From positions 5,158,001 through 5,222,000 of the forward strand of contig NZ_WSRO01000002.1 of assembly GCF_009769735.1 (NCBI RefSeq): a stretch of 64,000 nt of DNA, read 5' to 3'. Of the stretch, positions 1 to 10,600 are shown piece after piece (position 1 is the first letter of the stretch; each line of letters starts with the position of its first letter). Below the pieces are notes generated by a model that saw only the letters and a list, made by a program, of their open reading frames with translations, was not told the DNA's origin and searched no databases. This DNA comes from Streptomyces sp. BA2. Its GTDB lineage: Bacteria; Actinomycetota; Actinomycetes; Streptomycetales; Streptomycetaceae. The translations under genes and the position numbers were made by a program.

Positions 1-1
1 G

Positions 2-1564
2 GTCGCGTTCGGCGACTCCGGACTCGCCTTCCCGCTGATCGTTCCGGCGATCGGCGTCGTGACGGCGATGATCGGGATCTTCGCGGTGGCGCCACGGCGC
101 TCCGACCGCAGCGGGATGACCGCCATCAACCGCGGATTCTTCATCTCGGCGATCATTTCGCTGGTGCTCGTGGCCGCGGCGGTCTTCGTCTACCTGCCGT
201 CGTCGTACGCGGACCTGGACGGCGTAACGGACGCGGCGATCGCGGCTCACGACGGAGACCCGCGGGTTCTCGCGGTCGTCGCCGTCGCGATCGGCATCGT
301 CATGGCAGCGCTGATCCAGCAGCTCACCGGGTACTTCACGGAGACCACCCGGCGGCCGGTGAAGGACATCGGCAAGACGTCGCTCACCGGTCCGGCCACC
401 GTCGTCCTGGCAGGCATCTCGATCGGCCTCGAATCGGCCGTCTACACCGCGCTCCTGATCGGGCTCGGCGTGTACGGGGCGTTCCTGCTCGGCGGTACGT
501 CGATCATGCTCGCCCTGTTCGCGGTGGCGCTCGCCGGAACCGGCCTGCTCACCACGGTCGGCGTGATCGTCGCCATGGACACCTTCGGTCCGGTCTCCGA
601 CAACGCGCAGGGCATCGCCGAGATGTCCGGTGACGTCGAGGGCGCCGGCGCGCAGGTGCTCACCGACCTGGACGCCGTCGGCAACACCACCAAGGCCATC
701 ACCAAGGGCATCGCCATCGCCACGGCCGTCCTCGCCGCCTCGGCGCTCTTCGGCTCGTATCGCGACGCCATCGCGACCGCGGCCAAGGACGTCGGCGAGA
801 AAATGGGCGACGGCGCCCCGATGAACCTCGTGATGGACATCTCTCAGCCCAACAACCTGGTCGGCCTGATCCTGGGCGCCGCGGTCGTCTTCCTCTTCTC
901 GGGGCTTGCGATCAACGCGGTGTCGCGGTCGGCCGGAGCGGTGGTCTACGAAGTGCGGCGGCAGTTCCGCGAGCACCCCGGGATCATGGATTACTCCGAG
1001 GAACCGGAGTACGGGCGCGTCGTCGACATCTGCACCAAGGACGCGCTGCGCGAGCTGGCCACGCCAGGTCTGCTCGCCGTGCTCACGCCGATCGCGGTCG
1101 GCTTCTCGCTCGGCGTCGGCGCGCTCGGCTCGTTCCTGGCGGGCGCGATCGGCACGGGCACGCTCATGGCGGTCTTCCTCGCCAACTCCGGGGGCGCCTG
1201 GGACAACGCGAAGAAACTCGTCGAGGACGGCCACCACGGCGGCAAGGGCAGTGAGGCCCATGCCGCTGTGGTGATCGGTGACACCGTCGGTGACCCGTTC
1301 AAGGACACCGCGGGACCGGCGATCAACCCGCTCCTGAAGGTGATGAACCTGGTGGCGCTGCTCATCGCGCCCGCGGTCGTCCAGTTCAGCTACGGGGACG
1401 ACGCGAGCGCGGGGGTGCGGGCAGTGATCGCCGTGCTCTCGATCCTGGTCATCATCGGCGCGGTGTACGTCTCCAAGAGGCGGGGCATCGCCGTGGGCGA
1501 CGAGGAGGCGGGTGGTGCGGAACGGGTAGGCAAACCGGCTGACCCGGCAACCGTGGTCTCGTAA
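2..1564 (+). CDS. hppA: Membrane H+-translocating pyrophosphatase, C-terminal 520 residues (start lies upstream of the window)
   Basis: Couples hydrolysis of cytoplasmic pyrophosphate to proton export across the plasma membrane. The reading frame is open from base 2, so the N-terminus is outside the window. Visible family signatures are AFGDSGLAF at the start, the SDNAQGIAEMSG block (about bases 598-630) and the late acidic GDTVGDPFKDTAGPAINPLLK motif near base 1280. About ten hydrophobic helices alternate with these loops. The GNTTKA segment near base 670 has lysine where K+-dependent enzymes have alanine, so by family knowledge this should be a K+-independent enzyme. A G/C-rich hairpin follows the stop. 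Confidence is high. Confidence 0.95.
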   Translation, partial: VAFGDSGLAFPLIVPAIGVVTAMIGIFAVAPRRSDRSGMTAINRGFFISAIISLVLVAAAVFVYLPSSYADLDGVTDAAIAAHDGDPRVLAVVAVAIGIVMAALIQQLTGYFTETTRRPVKDIGKTSLTGPATVVLAGISIGLESAVYTALLIGLGVYGAFLLGGTSIMLALFAVALAGTGLLTTVGVIVAMDTFGPVSDNAQGIAEMSGDVEGAGAQVLTDLDAVGNTTKAITKGIAIATAVLAASALFGSYRDAIATAAKDVGEKMGDGAPMNLVMDISQPNNLVGLILGAAVVFLFSGLAINAVSRSAGAVVYEVRRQFREHPGIMDYSEEPEYGRVVDICTKDALRELATPGLLAVLTPIAVGFSLGVGALGSFLAGAIGTGTLMAVFLANSGGAWDNAKKLVEDGHHGGKGSEAHAAVVIGDTVGDPFKDTAGPAINPLLKVMNLVALLIAPAVVQFSYGDDASAGVRAVIAVLSILVIIGAVYVSKRRGIAVGDEEAGGAERVGKPADPATVVS

Positions 1565-1591
1565 CACCGGGTCAGACTCTGCCCAACACAG

Positions 1592-1625
1592 GGGCGGGCG
1601 GCGCGTTTTGACGCGGCGTCCGCCC
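1592..1625 (+). terminator. Probable terminator after hppA
   Basis: Inverted repeat GGGCGGGCGGCGCG / CGCGGCGTCCGCCC separated by a TTTTGA loop, 12 of 14 positions paired. It starts 28 bases after the hppA stop. There is no U-run, as is common in Streptomyces. Confidence 0.55.
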
Positions 1626-1780
1626 TTCGTGCACCCGGTGAATGTCTCGTGAGCCTTCTCTCGCGCTCTCTGCTTGGTGCAAATGGCTTCAATAGGGGTG
1701 GTACCGGACCCCCGGCATGCGGTTGTAGCCCAGTTGGCGTGTAAGTTCCGGGGCCGAGAGCCATGGAAGGGACCAATCCG

Positions 1781-2344
1781 GTGAACAAGAAGCTTGCAGC
1801 CGCACTGTCCGGCGGTGCGGTACTGGTACTGGCGCTGTCGGGCTGCAGCGACGACGGCAACGAGAAGCTGGACTCCTGGGCCAAGGACGTCTGTGACTCG
1901 GTTCAGCCGCAGTCGAAGAAGATCGCTGCCGCCAACGCGGCGATCCAGAAGGAGACCTCGGACAACAGCTCGCCGGAGGACGTCCAGAAGACCGACTCCA
2001 AGGCGTTCCAGGACATGTCCGACGCCTACAAGGCGATGGGCGCCGCGGTGAAGGACGCGGGCGCCCCGCCGGTCGACGGCGGCCAGAAGAAGACCGACGA
2101 CGCGGTCAAGGAACTGAACGCCATCTCCAAGTCGTACGGCGACCTGAAGAAGAAGGTCGACGGCCTGGACACCAAGAACCAGGCGGACTTCGCGGACGGC
2201 CTCAAGACCGTCGCGGGGGAGCTGGACAAGCTGAGCAAGAGCGGCAACGAGGCGCTTGAGAAGTTGCAGGAGGGTGAGGTGGGCAAGGCGATGGGCAAGC
2301 AGGACAGCTGCAAGTCGGCTAGCGCTACGCCTTCCGCCGCCTAG
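1781..2344 (+). CDS. Small secreted lipoprotein, function unknown
   Basis: 187-residue exported protein. An N-terminal signal (NKKLAAALSGGAVLVLAL) ends in the lipobox LSGC, so it should be lipidated and held on the outer face of the membrane. The mature part is hydrophilic, lysine-rich and heptad-like (LKKKVDGLDTKNQADFADGLK), suggesting a helical or coiled-coil domain. I chose GTG 1781 because GGAAGGG lies about 9 bases upstream; an in-frame ATG at 1763 has no such site and would only add MEGTNP. It stands alone between hppA and the methyltransferase gene. I do not recognise a function. Confidence 0.8.
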   Translation: MNKKLAAALSGGAVLVLALSGCSDDGNEKLDSWAKDVCDSVQPQSKKIAAANAAIQKETSDNSSPEDVQKTDSKAFQDMSDAYKAMGAAVKDAGAPPVDGGQKKTDDAVKELNAISKSYGDLKKKVDGLDTKNQADFADGLKTVAGELDKLSKSGNEALEKLQEGEVGKAMGKQDSCKSASATPSAA

Positions 2345-2484
2345 GGGTTGCCCCCTTCTTCGACCTGCTGCCCCGGCCCATGGGGACCACCCCGGGCGCC
2401 GGGGCAGCGTTGCGTCTGGCTGTCCCGGCAGTGGTGGGCACGGCAGGTACCGCCCAGAACGCCGTATCGGGTCACAATGAGGGG

Positions 2485-4005
2485 GTGAGTATCGCTAGCG
2501 CCCCCCTGCCCTCGTCCGATCGTGCCGACGTCTCCGCCCAGTTGCGGGAAGCCCTGCTGGCGGCCGACTTCACCGCTGACGGGCTGCTCGAGCTGCTCGG
2601 GGCGCCTGCCTACACGGCTCTCGCGCGCAGCGAGACCGTGCCCGCGCTGCGGGCCACCCGCGGCGAAGGGCCGCTGGAGACGCTCGTACGGCTCTTCCTG
2701 TTGCAGCGTTCCGTGCCGCACGCGCGCGTGGCGGCCGTTCTGCCGGTCGGCCCTCTACTGGAGAGCGGTTGGCTGTCCGCGGCGGATGGTGAGGGCGCGC
2801 TGAAGGCCACCGTGGATGTGCGGCCCTACGGAGGGCCGGGCGGCGAGGACTGGTTCATCGTCTCGGACCTGGGGTGCGCGGTCGGCGGCGCCGGAGGCAT
2901 CGGCAGCCATGACGAAGGGGTCGTACTCGGCGTCGGCGGGGCATCGACGACGCTCGCCGGGCTCACGGTGCGTACACCGGTGGCCAGCGCTCTCGACCTC
3001 GGCACCGGCTCCGGGATCCAGGCGTTGCACGCCGCGCAACACGCGACCCGGGTGACCGCGACCGACCTCAACCCCCGCGCGCTGCACGTCACACGGCTCA
3101 CCCTCGCCCTGTCCGGTGCTCCCGAGGCGGACCTGCGGGAAGGCTCCCTCTTCGAACCCGTGGGCGATGAGACGTACGACCTGATCGTGTCCAATCCGCC
3201 CTTCGTGATCTCCCCCGGAGCGCGGCTCACCTACCGCGACGGCGGGATGGGCGGGGACGATCTGTGCCGGTCGCTCGTTCAGCAGGCGGGGGAGCGGTTG
3301 AACGAAGGGGGGTACGCGCACTTCCTGGCCAACTGGCAGCACGTGGACGGCGAGGAGTGGACCGAGCGGCTCCGTTCCTGGGTGCCGCGCGGGTGCGACG
3401 CGTGGATCGTGCAGCGTGAGGTGCAGGACGTCACGCAGTACGCCGAGCTGTGGCTGCGGGACGCCGGGGACCACCGCACGGACCCGGAGGAGTACGCGGC
3501 GCGGTACGACGCGTGGCTCGACGAGTTCGACGCACGCAAGACGCGCGCGATCGGGTTCGGGTGGATCACACTCCGCAAGTCCGGTGTGGCCGAGCCGTCC
3601 GTGACCATCGAGGAGTGGCCGCACCCCGTCGAACAGCCGCTGGGTGAGACGGTGCGGGAGTTCTTCGCGCGCCAGGACTTCCTGCGGGCGCACGACGACG
3701 CCGCGCTGCTTGCAGGGCACTTCAAGCTCGCGGACGAGGTCGTGCAGGAGCAGGTCGGGCTGCCCGGAGCCGAGGACCCGGAGCACGTCGTGCTGCGCCA
3801 GCACCGCGGGATGCGGCGGGCCACCAAGGTGGACACGGTGGGCGCGGGCTTCGCCGGTGTGTGCGACGGGACACTGAGTGCCGGGCGGATCCTCGACGCG
3901 ATCGCCCAACTGGTGGGGGAGGACCCCGTATTGCTGCGGGACCGCACGCCCGCGCAGATCCGGCTCCTCGTAGAGCAGGGCTTTCTGGAGCCGGCCGGCG
4001 CGTAG
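2485..4005 (+). CDS. Class I SAM-dependent methyltransferase with HemK-like NPPF motif
   Basis: 506-residue protein. Residues about 1-150 form a helical N-terminal region of the DUF7059 kind, followed by a Rossmann methyltransferase core: SAM motif ALDLGTGSGIQALHAA near residue 170 and IVSNPPFVIS near residue 235. NPPF/NPPY is the catalytic signature of enzymes that methylate glutamine or adenine amide/amino nitrogens, so a protein-glutamine or nucleic-acid substrate is likely but cannot be told from sequence. The frame is open from 2380, but GTG 2485 fits the conserved start and avoids a composition change; GAGGGG directly precedes it, too close to be an ideal ribosome site. It lies between the lipoprotein and topA regions. 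Confidence 0.85.
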   Translation: MSIASAPLPSSDRADVSAQLREALLAADFTADGLLELLGAPAYTALARSETVPALRATRGEGPLETLVRLFLLQRSVPHARVAAVLPVGPLLESGWLSAADGEGALKATVDVRPYGGPGGEDWFIVSDLGCAVGGAGGIGSHDEGVVLGVGGASTTLAGLTVRTPVASALDLGTGSGIQALHAAQHATRVTATDLNPRALHVTRLTLALSGAPEADLREGSLFEPVGDETYDLIVSNPPFVISPGARLTYRDGGMGGDDLCRSLVQQAGERLNEGGYAHFLANWQHVDGEEWTERLRSWVPRGCDAWIVQREVQDVTQYAELWLRDAGDHRTDPEEYAARYDAWLDEFDARKTRAIGFGWITLRKSGVAEPSVTIEEWPHPVEQPLGETVREFFARQDFLRAHDDAALLAGHFKLADEVVQEQVGLPGAEDPEHVVLRQHRGMRRATKVDTVGAGFAGVCDGTLSAGRILDAIAQLVGEDPVLLRDRTPAQIRLLVEQGFLEPAGA

Positions 4006-4232
4006 AGGCACATCGCTCCTCAGCACATCGCTCATCGGCCCGTTGGCGGTACGCGTACGGCGTGTCTCGTACGTTTCGCGGACATCGGTCCCCCGTTGTG
4101 GGTGGGATGGAGGGACGTCTGCGACCGCTGGACGTACGGCCGGGCGCTCTCCGTTCACCCGGGGTTCGTACCCCGGATTCCCGGGCGTGCAAGTTTCCCG
4201 AAGCAGGGAACTCAAGTCGGGGAGGCAACGCC

Positions 4233-4430
4233 ATGGAGAGTGGACCAGCGATCTTCGCAGGAACGGTGTTCGCGCTGTTCGGAGCGGGACTGCTGCTGTG
4301 GACCGGGGCACGGGTGGCGCACCGCTCGCCCGTCGCCGACGGTGTGAACCCTGTCGCATCGGCGACACTCGCCGCGCTCGCCGGATCGGGCGCACTGGTG
4401 CTCGGAGTGTGGTGTTTCACTCGGATGTGA
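4233..4430 (+). CDS. Small two-helix membrane protein
   Basis: 65-residue protein from ATG 4233, preceded by GGGGAGG at a good distance. Residues about 7-28 (IFAGTVFALFGAGLLLWTG) and 43-61 (ASATLAALAGSGALVLGVW) are hydrophobic and should be two membrane helices joined by a short polar loop. It sits about 275 bases upstream of topA on the same strand. I recognise only the general pattern of a small conserved Streptomyces membrane protein; no function can be assigned. Confidence 0.7.
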   Translation: MESGPAIFAGTVFALFGAGLLLWTGARVAHRSPVADGVNPVASATLAALAGSGALVLGVWCFTRM

Positions 4431-4705
4431 CCGGAAGGGGTCGGTGGCCTCAGGGCGCACACGGGCCGTAGGCCCGGCGCCGGTGCCGAGCCGGTCGTGA
4501 AGCCGGTGGTGAAAGGGCAGGTCGCCACTCCGGGCGGCAGGAATGGCGGTAGTCGGGTTACCGTTCGAGTGGCCGTTGCGGGCTTTTACCGTTTGACACG
4601 GGGGCGGGATGTACCGTCACACTCCGCAGCGTCAGCGCAACTCAAGCGCACCGAGCGAGGCCATGCACCACGGCCACCGAGCACCGACCGGAGAGAAGAG
4701 CGAAG

Positions 4706-7537
4706 TTGTCCCCGACCAGCGAGACCGCAAAGGGCGGCCGCCGACTCGTCATCGTCGAGTCGCCTGCCAAGGCGAAGACGATCAAGGGTTACCTCGGCCC
4801 CGGCTACGTAGTCGAGGCGAGCGTCGGGCACATCCGCGACCTCCCCAACGGCGCCGCGGAGGTACCCGACAAGTACACCGGCGAGGTGCGCCGCCTCGGC
4901 GTGGACGTCGAGAACGACTTCGAGCCCATCTATGTCGTCAACGCCGACAAGAAGGCGCAGGTCAAGAAGCTCAAGGACCTGCTGAAGGACTCCGACGAAC
5001 TCTTCCTCGCCACCGATGAGGACCGCGAGGGCGAAGCCATCGCGTGGCACCTCCTCGAGGTTCTGAAGCCCAAGGTCCCGGTCAAGCGGATGGTGTTCCA
5101 CGAGATCACCAAGGCCGCGATCCAGGGTGCCGTCGCCAACCCGCGCGAGCTCAACAAGCGCATGGTCGACGCCCAGGAGACCCGCCGCATCCTCGACCGT
5201 CTGTACGGCTACGAGGTCTCGCCGGTCCTGTGGAAGAAGGTCATGCCGCGCCTGTCGGCGGGCCGTGTCCAGTCCGTGGCGACCCGCCTGGTCGTCGAGC
5301 GTGAGCGCGAGCGCATCGCCTTCCGCTCCGCCGAGTACTGGGACCTGACGGGCACCTTCGGCACCGGCCGCACCGGTGACGCCTCCGACCCATCGCAGCT
5401 GGTCGCGCGCCTCACCACGGTCGACGGCAAGCGCATCGCGCAGGGCCGCGACTTCAACTCGGTCGGGCAGCTCAAGTCCGACACGCTGCACCTGGACGAG
5501 GCGAACGCCCGCTCGCTCGCCGCCGCCCTGGAGAACACCCGGTTCGCGGTCCGCTCGGTCGAGTCCAAGCCCTACCGCCGCTCTCCGTACGCGCCGTTCC
5601 GTACGACGACGATGCAGCAGGAGGCCAGCCGCAAGCTGGGCTTCGGCGCGAAGGCCACGATGCAGGTGGCCCAGAAGCTGTACGAGAACGGCTTCATCAC
5701 CTACATGCGTACGGACTCCACGACACTGTCCGACACGGCGGTCACCGCCGCCCGCGCGCAGGTCACGCAGCTTTACGGCAGCGACTACTTGCCGGACAAG
5801 CCCCGCACGTACGCCGGGAAGGTCAAGAACGCGCAGGAGGCGCACGAGGCGATCCGCCCCTCGGGTGATCGTTTCCGCACGCCCGCCGAGACCGGCCTGA
5901 CCGGCGACCAGTTCCGGCTCTACGAGCTGATCTGGAAGCGGACCGTCGCCTCCCAGATGAAGGACGCGGTCGGAAACTCCGTCACGGTGAAGATCGGCGG
6001 CACGGCCGCCGACGGCCGCGACGCCGAGTTCAGCGCGTCCGGCAAGACCATCACCTTCCACGGCTTCATGAAGGCCTACGTCGAGGGCGCGGACGACCCG
6101 AACGCCGAGCTCGACGACCGTGAGCGCAGGCTCCCGCAGGTCAGCGAGGGCGACGCGCTGTCCGCCGACGAGATCTCCGTCGACGGCCACGCGACCAAGC
6201 CGCCGGCCCGCTACACCGAGGCCTCGCTGGTCAAGGAGCTCGAAGAGCGCGAGATCGGCCGCCCGTCGACGTACGCGTCGATCCTCGGCACGATCCTCGA
6301 CCGCGGCTACGTCTTCAAGAAGGGCACCGCCCTTGTGCCCTCCTTCTTGTCCTTCGCCGTGGTCAACCTCCTGGAGACGCACTTCGGGCGGCTCGTCGAC
6401 TACGACTTCACCGCACGCATGGAGGACGATCTCGACCGCATCGCGCGGGGCGAGGCGCAGGCCGTGCCGTGGCTGAGGCGCTTCTACTTCGGCGAGGGTG
6501 ACGACGCGGGGGCCGCATCGAGCGCGGGCAACGGCGACGGCGACCACCTCGGCGGGCTCAAGGAACTGGTGACCGACCTGGGCGCGATCGACGCCCGGGA
6601 GATCTCCTCCTTCCCCGTCGGCGACGGCATCGTGCTGCGGGTCGGCCGCTACGGCCCGTACATCGAGCGCGGGGAGAAGGACGCGGAGGGCCACCAGCGC
6701 GCCGACGTGCCCGACGACCTGCCGCCGGACGAGCTGACGGTCGAGTACGCCGAGGAGCTGCTCGCCAAGCCGAGCGGTGACTTCGCTCTCGGCACCGACC
6801 CCACGTCGGGCCACGAGATCATCGCCAAGGACGGCCGTTACGGGCCGTACGTCACCGAGGTGCTCCCCGAGGGCACCCCGAAGACCGGCAAGAACGCGGT
6901 CAAGCCGCGGACGGCCTCGCTCTTCAAGTCGATGTCACTCGACACGGTGACGCTCCAGGACGCCCTGAAGCTGATGTCCCTGCCGCGTGTGGTGGGTGCC
7001 GATGCCGAGGGTGTCGAGATCACCGCGCAGAACGGGCGCTACGGCCCGTATCTGAAGAAGGGCACGGACTCGCGGTCCCTGGAGGCCGAGGAGCAGCTCT
7101 TCAACATCACGTTGGAAGAGGCCCTCGCGATCTACGCCCAGCCCAAGCAGCGTGGGCGGGCCGCGGCCAAGCCGCCGCTGAAGGAACTCGGCGAGGACCC
7201 GGTCAGCGGGAAGCCCGTCGTCGTCAAGGACGGCCGCTTCGGGGCGTACGTCACGGACGGCGAGACGAACGCGACGCTGCGGGCAGCCGACAGCGTCGAG
7301 GACATCACCGCCGAGCGGGGCTACGAACTGCTCGCCGAGAAGCGGGCGAAGGGGCCGGCCAAGAAGACCGCCAAGAAGGCGGCGAAGAAGGCTCCCGCGA
7401 AGAAGACGGCCGCCAAGAAGACGGCCGCTAAGAAGACGGCTGCCAAGAAGACGACGGCCGCGAAGAAGACCACTACGAAGACGGCCGCCGCCAAGAAGAC
7501 CGCGGCTTCGGCCGCCAAGGCGTCCGACGCCGAGTAG
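4706..7537 (+). CDS. topA: DNA topoisomerase I with lysine-rich C-terminal tail
   Basis: 943-residue type IA topoisomerase that relaxes negative supercoils. The TOPRIM domain opens with LVIVESPAKAKTIKGYLG (about residues 13-30) and has DEDREGE near residue 105. The catalytic tyrosine is in FITYMRTDST, about Tyr333. The C-terminal half has no CxxC zinc fingers but repeated GRYGPY/GRFGAY units typical of actinobacterial TopA. The last ~65 residues are AAKK-type lysine repeats, a tail shown in Streptomyces TopA to increase DNA binding and processivity. The start is a TTG at 4706, about 8 bases after GAGAGAAGAG. A strong terminator follows. Confidence 0.97.
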   Translation: MSPTSETAKGGRRLVIVESPAKAKTIKGYLGPGYVVEASVGHIRDLPNGAAEVPDKYTGEVRRLGVDVENDFEPIYVVNADKKAQVKKLKDLLKDSDELFLATDEDREGEAIAWHLLEVLKPKVPVKRMVFHEITKAAIQGAVANPRELNKRMVDAQETRRILDRLYGYEVSPVLWKKVMPRLSAGRVQSVATRLVVERERERIAFRSAEYWDLTGTFGTGRTGDASDPSQLVARLTTVDGKRIAQGRDFNSVGQLKSDTLHLDEANARSLAAALENTRFAVRSVESKPYRRSPYAPFRTTTMQQEASRKLGFGAKATMQVAQKLYENGFITYMRTDSTTLSDTAVTAARAQVTQLYGSDYLPDKPRTYAGKVKNAQEAHEAIRPSGDRFRTPAETGLTGDQFRLYELIWKRTVASQMKDAVGNSVTVKIGGTAADGRDAEFSASGKTITFHGFMKAYVEGADDPNAELDDRERRLPQVSEGDALSADEISVDGHATKPPARYTEASLVKELEEREIGRPSTYASILGTILDRGYVFKKGTALVPSFLSFAVVNLLETHFGRLVDYDFTARMEDDLDRIARGEAQAVPWLRRFYFGEGDDAGAASSAGNGDGDHLGGLKELVTDLGAIDAREISSFPVGDGIVLRVGRYGPYIERGEKDAEGHQRADVPDDLPPDELTVEYAEELLAKPSGDFALGTDPTSGHEIIAKDGRYGPYVTEVLPEGTPKTGKNAVKPRTASLFKSMSLDTVTLQDALKLMSLPRVVGADAEGVEITAQNGRYGPYLKKGTDSRSLEAEEQLFNITLEEALAIYAQPKQRGRAAAKPPLKELGEDPVSGKPVVVKDGRFGAYVTDGETNATLRAADSVEDITAERGYELLAEKRAKGPAKKTAKKAAKKAPAKKTAAKKTAAKKTAAKKTTAAKKTTTKTAAAKKTAASAAKASDAE

Positions 7538-7580
7538 GCGGCCGCGTACGTCGCCCGGTGACGGCGCTGTGAATGTGTGA

Positions 7581-7618
7581 ACCGAAGGGGCGCCCGTTTG
7601 TTCGGGCGCCCCTTCGGT
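7581..7618 (+). terminator. Strong terminator between topA and tmk
   Basis: Perfect 16-bp inverted repeat beginning ACCGAAGGGGCGCCCG, with the 6-base loop TTTGTT. It lies 44 bases after the topA stop and before the tmk promoter. Confidence 0.85.
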
Positions 7619-7635
7619 GTGTCACACCGTCCAGA

Positions 7636-7641
7636 TAGGCT
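7636..7641 (+). promoter_or_regulatory. -10 hexamer of a probable leaderless tmk promoter
   Basis: TAGGCT lies 6 bases before the ATG at 7648 and no Shine-Dalgarno sequence is present, so transcription should begin at or next to the start codon. Confidence 0.45.
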
Positions 7642-7647
7642 GGACGG

Positions 7648-10600
7648 ATGACGCGTGCCGAGCAGCCAACGGTCGGAAACCCGGCCCCCGACGACGCCCT
7701 GGTCGCAGATTCCCGAGAGCGTGCTGTCCGCGCCTTGCTGCGCGTGCCGCAGCTGAAGCGGCTCTGGAGCGCCCAGCTGGTCGGCGGTGTCGGCGACGCC
7801 CTCGCCCTCCTTGTCCTGGTGGTGCTGGCGCTGCAAGCGGCCATCGCCGAGGGGGCGTTCGGGGGCGGCTATCGAGGGGTCGCGTTCGCGGTCACCGCTG
7901 TCTTCGGGGCACGCGTTCTCGCGACGCTGCTCTTCGGAGCGGTGCTTCTCGGGCCGCTGAGCTCACTGACGTCACCGGACGGGCCCCTTGACCGGCGCTG
8001 GACGATGGTCGTGGCGGACGGCCTGCGGGCCGGGCTCCTGATCGTCGCGCCGCTGTGGATCGACTGGACCCCGGACAACGCGCTCGCGATGCTGCTCGTC
8101 ACCGCCTTCGTGATCGGCGTCGCCGAACGCTTCTGGACGGTCTGCCGCGAGAGCGCGGCGCCCGCGCTGCTGCCCGCGCCGCCCCTGGAGGGCGCGACGG
8201 TCCGGCCGCTGCCGGACCACATGGACGCACTGCGGCGCCTGTCGCTGCGTACGGGATTCATCGCGCTGCCCGTCGCGGCCGCCGCGCTCGTCGCCGTCAC
8301 CCTGGTCGGGAACCTCCTCGGCACCGGGATCGACTGGTTCGGGGCGCACCAGGCGGGGCTCGCCTCTTTCGTCGCCGCCGGGCTCTTCGCGGCCTCGCTG
8401 TCGATCGTCTACTTCCTCGAACTTCCCGCCACGCAGACGCCACGCGCGCGTAGCCCCCTCGAAGGCCTGCGCAGGCCGCGCACCGGCAGCGGCACCGACC
8501 GCGGCCGCACCGGCGCGATCCCGCTGCTCGTCGCCGCCTGCGCCGCGATCGCCGGGGCCATCGCGGCCTCCGTCGCGGTCGCCGTGCTGCACGCCAAGGA
8601 CCTGGACGGCGGGCCCGTCACGTACGGCCTGATCGTCCTCGCGCTGACTGGTGGCACCGCCGTCGGCATCCGCACCGCACCGTCGCTGCTGCCCTCGCTC
8701 TCGCGCCGCAGGCTGCTCGCGCTCGCCATCGCCCTCACCGGCGTCGCGCTGCTCGCCGCGGGGCTCGTGCCCGACGTGACGACCGTGCTGCTGCTCCTGG
8801 CGCTCGCCGGGGTAGCCGCGGGCATCGCCGCGCACACCGGGCACGCACTGCTCGACCAGGAGGTCGAGGACTACCGCAGGGCGCGCACGACGGAACATCT
8901 CCAGGCGGTCGTACGCCTCTTCATCGCGCTCGGCGCGCTCATCGCCCCCGTGGTCGCGGCGGCGATCGGACCGCACCGCTTCGTCAACGGCAAGTTCGTG
9001 TTCGACCACGGAGGCGCCGCCTTCACGCTGATGCTGGTGGGCGCGCTGCTCCTGCCGGTGGCCGCGCTGGTCCTCGCCAAGATCGACGACAGGCAGGGCG
9101 TGCCGCTGCGCCACGACCTGCGGGACGCGCTGCGCGGCGGCGACGATCCTGCGCAGGGGATCGCGGCCACGGGCTTCTTCATCGCCCTGGAGGGCGGCGA
9201 CGGCGCCGGAAAGTCGACGCAGGCCGAGGCGCTCGCCGAGTGGATCCGGGCCAAGGGCCACGAGGTCGTCGTGACGCGCGAGCCGGGCGCCACGCCGGTC
9301 GGCAAGCGGCTGCGGTCGATCCTGCTCGATGTCTCGTCGGCCGGGCTCTCGCACCGCGCAGAGGCACTTCTGTACGCCGCCGACCGCGCCGAGCACGTCG
9401 ACACGGTCGTACGTCCCGCCCTTGAGCGGGGCGCGGTCGTCATCTCCGACCGGTACATCGACTCGTCCGTGGCCTACCAGGGCGCGGGGCGCGATCTGTC
9501 CCCGACCGAGATCGCCCGTATCTCGCGGTGGGCGACGGCCGGGCTGGTGCCGCATCTGACGGTGCTGCTCGACGTGTCGCCGGAGGCCGCCCGCGAGCGG
9601 TTCACCGAGGCCCCCGACCGACTTGAGTCGGAGCCCGCCGAGTTCCACGCGCGCGTGCGGTCCGGTTTCCTGACGCTCGCCGCCGCCGACCCGGGACGCT
9701 ATCTGGTGATCGACGCCGCTCAGGAGCCGGAGGCGGTCACGACCGTCGCCCGGCACCGGCTCGACCTGATGCTGCCGCTCTCCGAGGCCGAGGTGAAGGC
9801 ACAGGAAGAGGCCCGCAAGGCCGCCGAGGAAGAGGCGCGCCGCAAGGCCGAGGAAGAAGCCGCCCGCAAGGCGGAGGAGGAGCGGGTCGAGCGCGAGCGC
9901 CAGGAGCAGCTCGCCAAGCTCCGCGCCGAGGAGGAGGAGCGCAAGCGCCGCGAGCTGGAGGAGGCGCAGCGCCGCGAGGCCGAACGGCAGGCGGAGGAGG
10001 CAAGGCAGCGCGCCGAGGAGGCGAAGCGCCGGGCCGAGGAGGAGCAGGCGCGACTGCTCGCCGAGGAGAAGGTGCGGGCGGCCGAGGAGGCGCGGCGCCG
10101 CCAGGAGGCGGAGGAAGAGGCGCGGCTCCGTGCCGAGGCCGAGGCGCGACGCCTTGAGAAGCAGCGCAAGGCTGAAGAGGCGCTGCTGCGGGCCGAGGAG
10201 GCACGGCGGTTGGCTGCGGCTTCCGCGGCTGCGGCTGCTGCCGCTTCGAGTGCGGCGGCTTCTGCTCCGGCTCCGAAGCCTGCGTCGGCTCCGGCTTCGA
10301 AGTCGGCCCCAGCTCCGAAGTCGGCTCCGGCTCAGTCCGCGTCGCCATCGGATGCCGTGCCGGACAACGAGACGACGGTGCCCACTCCCGTCGTGAAGCC
10401 GGGTGCGTCCGCTCCGGGTGCGGCCGACGAGACCGCGGTGCTCCCGCAGGTACAGGACACCTCCGGTTCGGATGAGACCGAGGTGCTGCCGCAGCCGCCC
10501 GTGCCGGGTGCTGCGGACGAGACGGCCGTGCTGCCTTCCGTACAGGAGGACAAGGTGCCGCCGGGTTACTTCCGCGACGAGCGGGACGAGCGGCCCGCGC

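Noticed and set aside
2755..4395. 546-codon antisense frame over the methyltransferase gene
   Set aside because: No recognisable domain; the plus-strand frame has SAM and NPPF motifs.
4586..6814. 742-codon open frame antisense to topA
   Set aside because: High GC leaves antisense frames open; its codon-position bias is that of the opposite-strand topA, it has no domain, and topA is certain.
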